From: Symsagittifera roscoffensis | Lineage: Eukaryota; Xenacoelomorpha; Acoela; Convolutidae | Reading direction: 5' to 3' | Assembly (NCBI RefSeq): GCF_963678635.1 | Contig: NW_026971193.1 | Location: forward strand, 1 to 64,000 | DNA: 64,000 nt | Part shown: positions 20,116 through 30,105 of the stretch, piece after piece | Position numbering within the stretch: the stretch's first letter is position 1 | Layout: each line of letters begins with the position of its first letter | Position numbers and translations under genes: made by a program | Notes under the pieces: generated by a model | Seen by the model: the letters and a program-made list of their open reading frames with translations, nothing else | Databases searched by the model: none | What the model was told of the DNA's origin: nothing

Positions 20116-20425
20116 GATTGACCAACCAGAACACCTCTGTGTGTCCTCCTCTGGTTTTTCTGATTCCATGCTGTTGGTCTCCTTGGCTCATCCAGCACAT
20201 CTCATCAGCACAATTTTCCCACTTGCCTGGTCACCTGTTCCAGTCCAGTCCCCCAGTGGTCCGTCGATCGACCAAACAAAACACCCCTGTGTGCCTTTTC
20301 TGTTCGGTCCCGTCGGTGCTGGATGTCCCCTTGTCGTGTCCAGCACTTGTCGGGTTCTCTTCTTGCGAACCACTTTCCTACTTGGCTGGTCACCTTTTCC
20401 TTTCGAGTCTCGTAGTTTCCAGGTA
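20116..20425. repeat. Diverged two-copy tandem repeat (about 150 bp)
   Basis: Copy 1 begins GATTGACCAACCAGAACACC and copy 2 (from about 20266) begins GATCGACCAAACAAAACACC. Later blocks such as CTTGCCTGGTCACC and CTTGGCTGGTCACC also correspond. Similarity is only moderate. The repeat creates overlapping frames of about 100 codons that I do not call genes. Confidence 0.55.
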
Positions 20426-20882
20426 AGTTGCGAGCTATCTGAAAACCCTTGACAACGCCCCACACTCGGGCACCTTTTTAAATTGCTGATATAATCGAAA
20501 CGATCGGTCTTATGAAAACAGTATGGGTATACTACTTAATTAAAATAAAGGTTTGATCCAACTAATCTGGTGTCAAAGTCACTGTCCTTTTTCGTTTTAT
20601 GGTTTTTTGTTCCTTTTTCTATTCTTTTCGGTTTTTGTTTCGCTTTTTGTCTTTTTGCTCGTTTTTTAGTCCCCCTAGTTACCCCCCCCCCCTTACTCGG
20701 TTAGCTAGGCCTCGTTCGAAACGCGTACCAGGACATTTTCTCGAGTTTTCTTAAAAAGCTATCACGGTACGACCGGAAGGCTTACATGTTCCCGCTGAAC
20801 CGTACCACCGGTACTCTAGAATGGGCATGTAGACCGGAGCTGTGTCAAGTGGGTTCGACTCCGTAGTCATGAGTCGTAAAAA

Positions 20883-20897
20883 CACCCAGGAGCGCAA
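20883..20897 (-). promoter_or_regulatory. Primer-binding-site-like motif of the minus-strand element
   Basis: Read on the minus strand it is TTGCGCTCCTGGGTG, 11 nt after the LTR end. The same motif, TGGC(G/T)CTCCTGGGTG, sits 12 nt after the LTR ends of elements A and B although the LTRs themselves are largely unalignable. Conservation of position and sequence fits a tRNA primer-binding site. The tRNA is not identified. Confidence 0.4.
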
Positions 20898-20908
20898 TAA
20901 AAACACTA

Positions 20909-21810
20909 TGTAACAGTCGCCTACTTAAATCACATATGAGGTTAAAGAAAAAAAGGCCCTATAAACATTGGCTCAAGAGTCAGGGACACTATCTCTTGTG
21001 TTTTTCTACCTCGAACGGTCGGGGCCAATTAAGTTCACTTGCGACATGACACTAAAACCCTCGTTACAGCTTAAAGGCCACTACCAAAATACCCCCCCCC
21101 CCCCTCTAAAAAAAATAAGAATGTCCCCATACTTAGGTATCAAAATGCCCAAAATACGCGAACGCTGTTAAAAACAGGGTCGGAACAGTCCGTACAGTTA
21201 CTTTTTATTAGACAGTGGAACTTTGATCCATTTCAGATGGATCAACCTAAAACTCTCCTTACCTCAAGGTAACAATTATAAAACAAACTCAAGAAAACTA
21301 AATTGGGTACTCACATACCAGCACACTCGAGAATTGGAGTAACTAAATTAACTAGCGACTCTAGCATAAATTTAACAACTTGAGAAGTTTGCTATTAATA
21401 AATTCCAACAAAGGAAATGAGTTTTCACTTGAGAAATAAAGTTTTGGGTTGGACCATTGGCATACTTCGGTTGTCCACCTTTCCACCGAAGGTTCACTCT
21501 GATCCACTTCGAATAGATATACTCTTCTTTCGCAATCGTTCTGTCTCCTATTTCAGAATAGGACAGCTCTACTCTCGTGTGATTTTTATATCTGGAAATT
21601 AAGAATAGCAATTTCCCGCTGCTTTTTTAACTACTTTTCCGCGCTTGTAATTAGGTTGTTCTGATCTTGCATTATCCAAGATTTCTAGTTGTCGCGAGAA
21701 AGTTGAGCATGACAGGCTCAATTCGAATTTTTGAAAAATTTTATTTCGCCCCAAAATTACTTCGTTCGTATTTCCCAATGTCAAACTTTCAATTATTACC
21801 GACTGGCACA
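20909..21810 (-). mobile_element. Divergent LTR, minus strand (902 bp)
   Basis: On the minus strand it starts TGTGCCAGTC and ends GTTACA, giving TG...CA termini as in the A/B LTRs (915-927 bp). It keeps the primer-site-like motif after its end and a GATCCAT...ATGGATC hairpin at 21224-21242 at the same relative position as the hairpin in A/B. The rest is too diverged to align by eye. It looks like a related, older family, inserted in an inverted A-type LTR. Confidence 0.5.
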
Positions 21811-21925
21811 CTGCCAAAGCCAGTTCTTTTGGTGGTCTTTCTAACATCGGGTCGACAAAAACGTTACTGTTTCCGGCTTCGATCAGAACGCTCTAAATAA
21901 CTCAATTACATGCAAAAATAGTGAG
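21811..21925 (-). mobile_element. Fragment of an older inverted A-type LTR (left part)
   Basis: The reverse complement matches about 115 bp of the A/B LTR (for example CATCGGGTCGACAAAAACGTTACTG). It ends at AATAGTGAG, immediately before the TGTGAC start of element A. The missing neighbour of this LTR resumes at 51688 with GAGCTTATGG, so element A lies inside this older LTR. Confidence 0.7.
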
Positions 21926-22840
21926 TGTGACTTTGACCAGAATGCACCAAAATGCAGACGCAGCAATTTCGAGTTTTTAGCAGAGAACGTTCCGAATTGA
22001 CGGTTTTAAGAGATTAACAACGTTATTGGGACGATTAGTCAAACGGTGAAGGCTAGAATATTCTGGTGTTTCAAATTTTTAAATTTTCGAAGTATGACGT
22101 CATATTTCTGAGAAACGTCAGAAACGACCATTTTGGCAAAAGACCGAAATAAAACACAACAACAACATTAGTTGCGATAGCGATAACGACGAAAATTGTG
22201 ATTGGAAAACATCAACAAAAAAAAACAGAAGATACAGAGACCGCTCCGAGTTGCAACTATTGTGTCGCTACAATAGTTGCAAGGCCGTTTCGACAACGGT
22301 GAAGGGTGGAAGACAGCGTTCCGGGAGGAAGATAAAGGTCTTATTACCCCGGACTCGAGAATCCGGAGGGGTCTCGGGACTGGAACTTTTATCATCTTAT
22401 ACGAACTTTTAGCTTCCCTATTATGTCCTGAATTGAATTTCATTAACATCTGAATTCATTTTGCTAGGATGAGAAGCTAGGAGTTGGGGGAAAGGGTTGA
22501 TCCATCTTCGATGGAGATGATGATTTTTATCTACTGAACAAAAACAATAATAATTCAATAAATAGTAGTAGCCTTGTTTTTAGGAGTGACCTCGTGGTCT
22601 GGGGATACTGAGACCCAGCCATGAGCTCACTATTTCTACATGTAATCTAGTTAATTTGAATGTTTTGACCGAAGCCGAAAGCAGTAACGTTTTTGTCGAC
22701 CCGATGTTAGAAAGACCACCGAAAGTACTGTCTTGGTAGAGACGGTGAAAAGCATGTAGAGCTCTGTTTAGACGTTGGCCAGTCGTCTTAGAACCTAGCT
22801 TTATTTTCCGTCGATATGTATCTTCCGGGCGAATGTTACA
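21926..22840 (+). repeat. 5' LTR of element A
   Basis: 915 bp, TGTGAC...TTACA. It contains an AATAAA at 22557-22562, one CCGGAGGGGT motif near 22354, two consecutive hairpins (22251-22299), and the CCATCTTCGATGG hairpin near 22503. It aligns end to end with 48124-51687 (minus the hAT) and with 52067-52993. Confidence 0.85.
22251..22299 (+). promoter_or_regulatory. Two consecutive LTR hairpins
   Basis: Hairpin 1 has 13-bp perfect arms, TTGCAACTATTGT and ACAATAGTTGCAA, with loop GTCGCT. Hairpin 2 (22285-22299) is degenerate here, but in the 3' LTR and in B it is CCGTTG-CGAR-CAACGG. Both are kept in all three LTRs (48448-48497, 52394-52443), although loops and flanks differ. They are candidate RNA or DNA structure elements of the LTR. 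Confidence 0.55.
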
Positions 22841-22852
22841 TAGATGTTTTTA

Positions 22853-22867
22853 TGGCTCTCCTGGGTG
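22853..22867 (+). promoter_or_regulatory. Candidate primer-binding site (element A)
   Basis: TGGCTCTCCTGGGTG lies 12 nt after the LTR end. Element B has TGGCGCTCCTGGGTG at the same spacing, and the divergent minus-strand element has TTGCGCTCCTGGGTG. It begins with TGG as expected for pairing to a tRNA CCA end. The tRNA is unidentified. Confidence 0.4.
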
Positions 22868-24840
22868 TTATTCTTTTTTAACATCGTGACCGGCAGAACC
22901 GTTAACGAGCACTCCGCGCCGAGCGGATGCTCACATTAACGCCCTTAATAGGCCAAAACCGCCGGGGCGGAAGGGTTGTTCGGAACGCGGAAGCCTTCCG
23001 GATTACCGTGAGTACCTTTTTAACATAGTTAGGACCGAAAATTCACGAACCAGGAAGGGTGGGGGGATTCGCGGTCCCGTCATTTCCTGAGTGATCCGTG
23101 ACCAAAAACACTTAAAGATATATAAAAAACCAAACAAAAAGTAGTATAGTACCCAAGAAAAACAAAAAACATAAAAAATAACTGAAAAAACCAAAAACAG
23201 TAAAAAAGTAAAAAATCAGTAGAAATCATCCCCCCAGACAAGATGTGATCCGACCCCCCCGTTTGTTGTTGATAGATATATTGTTGTTACAGGCATTAAT
23301 ATCAGTCAGGATTGTTACGATCAATTTTGTAGCCCGTTTGTGAGGCTTGTACTGTAGGGTTGTTTGAGTATTTAAGCACGTTAATGCTAAATTGCGCTCA
23401 ATCCGGAAGGGTCAGCTGATTTGCGCTCAATTCGGAAGGGTCTTGGGAGAGGCTGATCCGGCAAGCAGTACAAGGAGCAACAAGAAGGGGCTCAACGACA
23501 ACAACAAACGACTGTTGGGTATCGTTAACAAGTTTTGTATCCCTTTTGGTACAAAAATTAAGATAGTAATCTGTGGGGGGCTCGACAGTGCTGCATTGTA
23601 GTGACCCTTCACCGAACTGCGAATATCCGAGTTAAGCACCTTAATTTGGATATTAAACAAACCCGGAGGGGTATAATATTACTAATATTATTACTTATAT
23701 CGCCTATATTAATACTCCTATACCGTTTTTCAGTGAAAAACACAGAAAGCAGACCGGTTTTTAGGGTCAAAATAGCGATATTTTGATTCCCCCACAAATC
23801 GCGATTTTTGAGATATCGATATTTTTGAAACGGAAAAAAGCGCTAAATTAGTGTGTTTCATCGTAACTGCACTACTATAATAGAAAGAACCGGTTAAGTT
23901 TAGTTCGGAAGTGGTTGGAACTATTTTGGAACCAAAAACCGAATTTTCGTGATTTTTGAGAAAACGGAACACTATAAATTCAGAAAACTTTTTGAAATTT
24001 TTGAGTTAGGACAGTAAAAAAAGTTGTTCGGACAACGTCCACTAGTGAATCTACAAGTTTTAAAACCCGCTACCCGAAAGCCTTCCGGGTTGCAGAGAAA
24101 TCGAAATCGTGTTTGATTTGGTGGATTCATCAATCCGGAGGGGTACAGGTAGCATAGTTTTTCGCAAAATTTTTCAACTAAAGCGTTTTAGATCGGATCT
24201 TTTGCATTGAACTAGAAGAGTATAGGCCTTCTGAACTCGGATAAATAATTTTTAGGTCGAAAAGAACAGAATTGCGGAAAAAGTTAGACTGAACCTATAA
24301 GAGAGAAATTTCTTGATTTTAGAAAAAAGACCTTTTGGTTAATAACTTTGGAACTACTGGGCAGATCCAGTTGATCTTGGTACCAATAGGTCAGAAATTA
24401 GCTGAGCTTACTGATAGGGTTAAAAGTTTTTCGAAAAATTAAGCGTGAAATTTTTTTGAGATTGTTTTTAGCAAATTCACCAATTTGGGAGGGTAGACCG
24501 TTCACCTTTTATAAATTTTTTTAGGAAAGCCCTTACACCCCTACCAAAAGGTAATAGCGGTTGAATAAAGTAACTTTAGGCTGTTCTAGACGACAAGGGA
24601 AGTCTTAAGGCATAAGAAAACCTTAATCGAGCCGAAGTTAGGCTAGCGACAAGACCCTTCACCGTTAGCGTGAATTGTCAAATAAGAGGCTTAACTTCAA
24701 TCCGGAAGGGTCTAGGAAAGGATCACATACCACCCTTCCTAGTTAATTTAAAAAACATAATAGCATCGGAGAACGTATCCGGAGGAGTATAGGTTGAAAG
24801 AAGTAAATCTCCGAAAAGCTACTTTTACGAAACAAGAGGG

Positions 24841-25080
24841 CTCCCAATCAGGAAGGGGTCCAAATTTTTTTTCAAATTCGGAGAGGTCCCAATCCGGAGG
24901 GGTCTTGTTTTCACAAAAATGGAGGGGTCCCAATCCGGAGGGGTCTTATATTTACTATTTCAGAGGGGTCCCAATTCGGAGGGGTCATATATTTACTAAC
25001 TCAGAGGGGTCCCAATCCGGAGGGGTCTAAATTTTGCCAATCCGGAAGGGTCCTATTTTTGCCAATCCGGAGGGGTCTTA
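24841..25080 (+). repeat. Leader array of CCGGAGGGGTC motifs (element A)
   Basis: About 11 copies of a G-rich motif (GGAGGGGTC/GGAAGGGTC, usually AATCCGGAGGGGTC, alternating with CAGAGGGGTCC) fall within 240 bp, spaced about 13-40 bp. The matching array in element B is at 54984-55178. Clustered short motifs in the leader of a Ty3-like element resemble in layout the Su(Hw) insulator array of Drosophila gypsy; the function here is inferred. Confidence 0.65.
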
Positions 25081-25776
25081 TTTTATTAAAGGACTTAGGT
25101 AAAAAGAAGAAAGATTACAGTGAGAGGTATTAGATTATTAGCAGACAGGCTAGGAATCAGTGACTGCACTGGTAATTTGCTTTCGTTAATTTGCTTTCGT
25201 TCATTGGTGCGGATTGAAACCCAATACGTTTTTGTGAAAAGTGACTGCCCTGAGGATTTTAGTAGGTCTAGCTCGGGCAGTCCGAAGGCAGATAGGTAAC
25301 ACAGTACTCGGTGGGTGCAATAGATGCCCACTTGAGAAAGATACTGCCTTCAAAGTTTTGTCTGTTTGGTGCAGCACCAAGCAGGGAAAGCTTTTTCTTT
25401 AAAATATAAGTTCGACATTTGTACTGCGACCGACTAAAAGTACAAAACACATACGTTTTTCATAGAGGTATTCTTATTCTGTTATTATTTTTTTTTGGAT
25501 TTTAAATCAACATAATTTGTGCTTGATTGGGTAGTGAGTACACTATCTTTTAAATTGACTGATAACATCATATTGTGCTAGTTCTCAAATCGATAACCAG
25601 TTAGTGTGAGTAAAATATTTACAAGTTGTACTCTGATAACATACAGGGATTAGTGGTCACTATTTATTAGAATCTTGTGAAATTTATTGTGTTGTGTCAT
25701 TATCATTGATAGTCAAACTATAAGGTCACTAGCAATCGAATTCTGTGTATAGGCATTAAGAAGTGACAAATTGAGA

Positions 25777-28700
25777 ATGAGTCTAGACAAGTCAAGGATA
25801 CCTAAACGAGGTAATAGCTCTAGGAAATTTATACCTAGAAAGGAAAGAAAACAATGACCGACCCTTTTGTGGATCGGATCAAACGAGCCCAGACCGACAA
25901 AGGGGAGACGGTTTCAGGCAGAATGGCTGAAACGAGGAGTCAGAAGTCCTCAGAAGAGCGAAAACAAATGTTAGAAGTGGAGGTCAAAACGGACCAGGCC
26001 ATGAATGACAACCAGGAAGTACATGGACTGGAAGGGAGAGGCAGAAGGCTGGCAAGTGAATCTACTCCGGTACAACAAGGCCATGATTTTGCCACTTCCA
26101 CCGGGACATTGGACAGAGAGGAGATGTCGGAACTGTCCGACATCTCAACTGAAATAGTGGCAACTAGAAGATCCCCAACAGACAACACCATGATGGCAGG
26201 CGGGACTGAGAAACAAACAACGTCTTCATCGTTCTCGGAAAGAATGAGGAACACCTTAGAAAACATCTTTCCATTCACCATTGGAGTGGGCACAGGAAAT
26301 AAAGGTGAATCCCAGGAGGAAGAAGAGGACGAAGACGAGCAAATGGACTTTGGATCTCAAGTCAGTCTCAATAGTTCGACCCAGGAGAAGGAGGCATACG
26401 TCGGAAGAGAGACTGGAACCATGGACAAATTTGGTGTGGTGAGAACGATAAGCAAAGACGCAAACACACCAGGCCTGTCGAGGGACTTTGCGATTATGAT
26501 AAATTCAGAGCCGCGAACTGGGGAGAGTAGGAACAAAGGGCTAGGCAAAGCATTGGCGGATCCTGAAGTGGATAATGAGAAGAGGTCGAGACACAGAGTC
26601 AAAGCCCGAATCTCGACCAGCACGAAGCTACCTGGGACCGACCGGGTGACACCGCCACTAGTGACGCCACCCGTGAATAACGGGGCAGCATTAGAAGAAG
26701 CCTTGAACAACATAGTGGGCAGTATAGGAGAACAAAATGAACAGATGTCCAGAAGAATGAGTGAACTAGAAAGAGCAGTTCACATTGAAAGAGAAAGTCT
26801 GCAGGAAGAAATAAACCGCAATAGACAAGAAATTGGTAGGAGCGAAAAACGCTTGAAAGGAAGAACGGACGAGCACATAGCGAAGAACTTGTCGCGAATG
26901 ACAAGAGAAGCGGAACAGAGAGAGTTACGCTTAAGAGACGACATGGAGAAGTTAAGAGTTCAGCAAGAGCAGTCTCTTGGGACTCTTGACACAAAGATAG
27001 ATGCGATGATGGAGAGGCGAACTCAGGCTATCATGGAGAGGTTGGACGGGCTACTAGGCAGCAAGAGTTGACCAAAAGAAGGGGAACCGAACTAGGGAGG
27101 TCCCAGCAGGGAGCCGAAGGTGAACTTCAATGACCATCAAAGGAGGAGGACATATGGATCCACTAGAGGTAGGGGCAGTTCATCAGGCTATGCCACAAGG
27201 GATAATAGAACATGGGGCTCAAACAGTAGAGCAAGTTCAACGGGGAACAGACAGACCTCTAACGAAAGACCGACGCAGAGCACACATGCGACTGGGAGAG
27301 GTGATTGCGGCAACAGGAGACATGCGAGCCCAGAGAGGAGTCATGTGGGCCAAGGGGGAAACACTCACGGCGATTCGGATTGCAGGGATGCACCGAATAC
27401 AGAGCCAATAACAAGGTGTGATGACACTCAGGCGGGGCACTCGAGAGATGCCACGGCAATGGCCACAGCCTTTGAACCCCTAAACAGGTCTTTGGAGACA
27501 TTCCTTACAAGGTTATCCAAAACCAATGAACGCAGTGAGAAGTCCAGAAGAGTCTTTAAGAAACCAAGATGCAACAAAGACGAATCCGATGGCTGTATTG
27601 AAACCTGGATAGAAACTGCAATGAAACTAGTTTATGATACCTGGATAGAAACTAGGTAATGAAACTGCATTTCGAAGAAGAGGACTTGTCGGAAAGACAA
27701 GAATGCAGTGCACTCACCAGTAACTTGGAAGGGACGGCCCTGAACTGTGTCATGGCCAAGAAGCAATATCAGCGTGACACAGCCGAGAAAAACTTCGAAA
27801 CCTTGTTGAACCGTTTTGGATCAGGGGTGCAGGGGCGCCAAGCAAAGATGCGCTTCGAGAAACGGAGGCAACGAGAAGATGAAACGATAGACAAGTTTCT
27901 AGATGACTTGGAAATGCTGAGAAGACGCAGCCAACCGGATGAATGGAACCGAAAAATGAACCTGGCAGTAGCCTCAAAATTCATCGATGGTGTGAAGAAT
28001 GATGAACTTCGAACAAAACTAGCAACGCATTACACACCACTATCAACCAATGCGCCAACACCAGAGGAGTTGAGGCTCAAGTCAAAAAATTATCTTTTGT
28101 TGAAACCTCCTTCGAGATCTGGATATTATAAGAACAATTATGGCAATTTTAACAACGGATCAGCAAACCAAGGGAACAACTGGTACAAACCGAGGGATGA
28201 TATGGACAAGAGACGCTCTTGCGCCAATTGCAGTTCAACGGACCATCATATGTCAGCATGCCCAACTTACAAACAAGGCATGAAAGCAATAGGCTTTAGC
28301 CTCGAGGACGAAGATGCGTCAGAAGTTGACCATGAGGATTTCATGAGAGGAGTAATTGCGAAATTCGGCCCGAGGTGTTTCTTTTGCAACTTGGAAGGTC
28401 ATTTTAAATCAGGTTGTCCGCAATTCTGGGGTGTAGTGGCAGACATCAAGCATCCAAGGCATGAGGAAGCTTTATCAGGAGTGAAAGCCAGCAAGGCTCG
28501 CCTGTTGAGTGAAGCGGAGGCGCGCAGAAAAGACAAACCGCAAGAGCTGGCGACGAAAAAATGCAAGCGGTAACTGAAGAGACACGTGAACCGGAACCAG
28601 TGACTGCGGCCGATGACTTCAAGATTGATTATAGGGCAGCCGCGAGGGATGCTCGAAATAGAGTGCAGCAGGAACTGGTGACGAAAGAGATCGAACAAAA

Positions 28701-28944
28701 AGTGAAACTCGAACTGGAGAATGAGAAACTACAGGAGCAACTGAATGCCTTCGAAGCAACGGAGGTCGAGGAGACTAAAGCACCAAGCAGTTTGAGCATG
28801 AAACTTAATGTGATCTCCGGTCAGAGGTTCGGCATGGTGCCACAAGGAAGCAAGATACAGTCGATAATCTCAGTGGCTGGACACCAGGTTATCAGAAATC
28901 TGACTGAACCATCCGAGTTCACTTTGATGCATTTGGACACATAA
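25777..28944 (+). pseudogene. gag: gag of element A, broken
   Basis: The structural polyprotein starts MSLDKSRIPKRG. A 1-nt loss near 25850 shifts the frame; the main frame then runs from 25854 to a TGA at 27069-27071. Parts in order: acidic Ser-rich N-terminus, long Arg/Glu-rich coiled coil (about 26740-27060), RG-rich segment, capsid-like retrotransposon Gag region (27450-28110, HFEEEDLSERQ to ATHYTPLS), and two CCHC knuckles (CANCSSTDHHMSAC and CFFCNLEGHFKSGC). Further lesions: TAG 27093-27095, a short repeat insertion near 27620-27655 with TAA, a frameshift near 28560, and a deletion of about 190 bp at 28942 relative to element B. It would package element RNA if intact. Confidence 0.85.
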
Positions 28945-29513
28945 GGGTGACCAGATAAGGGCAGATCTATTTGGGTGAGGAGAAACTCAAAGTCCGCAGG
29001 ATAGGCCATGACGCCATGATGGAACAAGATGCAGTACACATTGGGTATGAAGCAGATGTGACTGCACATCTGCTCGACACCAAGGGAAAGAAAATCGGAG
29101 TCACGGGGCTGCTGGACACAGGAGCGGTAGTGAGTGTGATGCCAATAAAAACTTGAGAAAGAATGGGCTTCACGAGGGAAGATCTGATTCCAACGAATCT
29201 CCGACTGGCTGCCGCCAATCGAGGAGCGATCTACGTAGCCGGAAGAACACCAATAACGGTTCTCCTCATGGGAGGACTGGTTCTTTGGATCAGCTTCCTA
29301 GTGGTAGAAAATTTGGACGACGCCGACCAATTCATCTTGGGCAGAGATTTCGTCAGGAGTTTTGACGTGATGATTGACTTGAACAACGGTCTGATACGGA
29401 TTAGAAACCCGGACCGGAAGTATGTTAAGAAACCGATTAATAGGATAATAATAGACGAAAACAAGGTACCAATTTTTTTAGTTGGAAAAGTGAAACTACA
29501 GCCAGGACTTTAA
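28945..29513 (+). pseudogene. Retropepsin of element A
   Basis: The DTG active site (GLLDTGAVVSV) is present, followed by a TGA where element B has Trp (KTW). The rest (RTPITVLLMGG, ILGRDFVRSF) is open from 29163. The C-terminal end is altered: where element B continues PGQAVVAIFRM, this copy and every array unit have a shortened sequence ending in TAA. It is inactive. Confidence 0.8.
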
Positions 29514-29577
29514 ATTAAATTCGTTAAGCGATAGTAAACAGGTTTGCTTAGTACCGAATCCAAATAGTCAGAGTTCG

Positions 29578-30105
29578 GTGATTTTAGGCCGGAGCTTCTC
29601 GGTAACGCGAAACGAACTGTGTGTCAGTGTGTTCTTGAACACGCTGGACACCACGGTTTCAATCCAGCGTGGAAAGAAGCTTGGTTACGCTTTGCCGATG
29701 AGGACAGTCTATGAAGAGACACAAAACTTGAAGAAACATAGTGTGAAAGACTGTCCTTATCATGCCAATAAAGATAAAATTTTAAAGAGGATTAATGAAT
29801 TAAAATCTATTCATAAATAGTTTTCAATGAAATCCGAAACAGACGACGGCTTTTTGAGCTGCTCGACTCTCCCGGAACGCCCCTCGTCATATGAACTAGA
29901 ATCTGACAAACCGGTTTTGCCAGAGATAGAACACTTAAAAGGGAAAATAGGTGAGGGAGATTTCGAAAAATTGCGGGACCTCTTAAATCGGAACGCAGAT
30001 GTATTTTCAAAACATAAGGCGGATATCGGTTGCTGTAATTTCGTCGAACACGAAATGGAACTTGAAGAGGGCGCCGTTCCCATAGGGAAGGCGCAAGACG
30101 AATGA
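29578..30105 (+). pseudogene. Pre-RT spacer of element A
   Basis: It corresponds to element B 59947-60480. A TAG (29818-29820) splits it at the same codon as in all array units. A 1-nt loss near 30080 (GTTCCCAT against GTTCCCCAT in the array units) then shifts the frame and ends at 30105. It connects protease to RT in the intact element. Confidence 0.75.

Larger units (their letters stand above)
19246..20908 (-). other. Leader of an older minus-strand LTR element
   Basis: This is non-coding sequence lying downstream, on the minus strand, of the LTR at 20909-21810. Homopolymer C tracts occur near 19726, 20683 and 21092. A two-copy repeat of about 150 bp is at 20116-20425. Adjacent to the LTR is the primer-binding-like motif. 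No ORF that I would call a gene is seen. The body of this element is absent: the satellite and A' take its place. Confidence 0.45.
22841..25776 (+). other. Long 5' leader of element A
   Basis: About 2.9 kb lie between the LTR and gag without a credible gene. The sequence is AT-rich with many TCCGGARGGGT motifs, single ones near 23400, 23431, 23665, 24132 and 24701 and a cluster at 24841-25080. It aligns along its length with the leader of element B (52994-55968), allowing for substitutions and small indels. Short open frames are not conserved between the two copies. Confidence 0.7.

Noticed and set aside
20097-20465. Overlapping frames of 86-109 codons on both strands
   Set aside because: They arise from a diverged 150-bp tandem repeat and have no recognisable domain or codon pattern.
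20830-20880. Possible tRNA (GGGTTCGACTCC resembles a T-loop)
   Set aside because: No matching T-stem, acceptor stem or anticodon arm could be drawn; it is leader sequence of the minus-strand element.
25198-25222. TTGGTGCGGATTGAAACCC as primer-binding site before gag
   Set aside because: It is more than 2 kb from the LTR end and diverges in element B; the motif 12 nt after the LTR is a better candidate.
25095-25450. Short minus-strand frames in the leader of element A, with relatives near 55432-55641
   Set aside because: Similar frames recur only because the leaders are homologous; starts and ends are not conserved and the region is leader RNA on the other strand.
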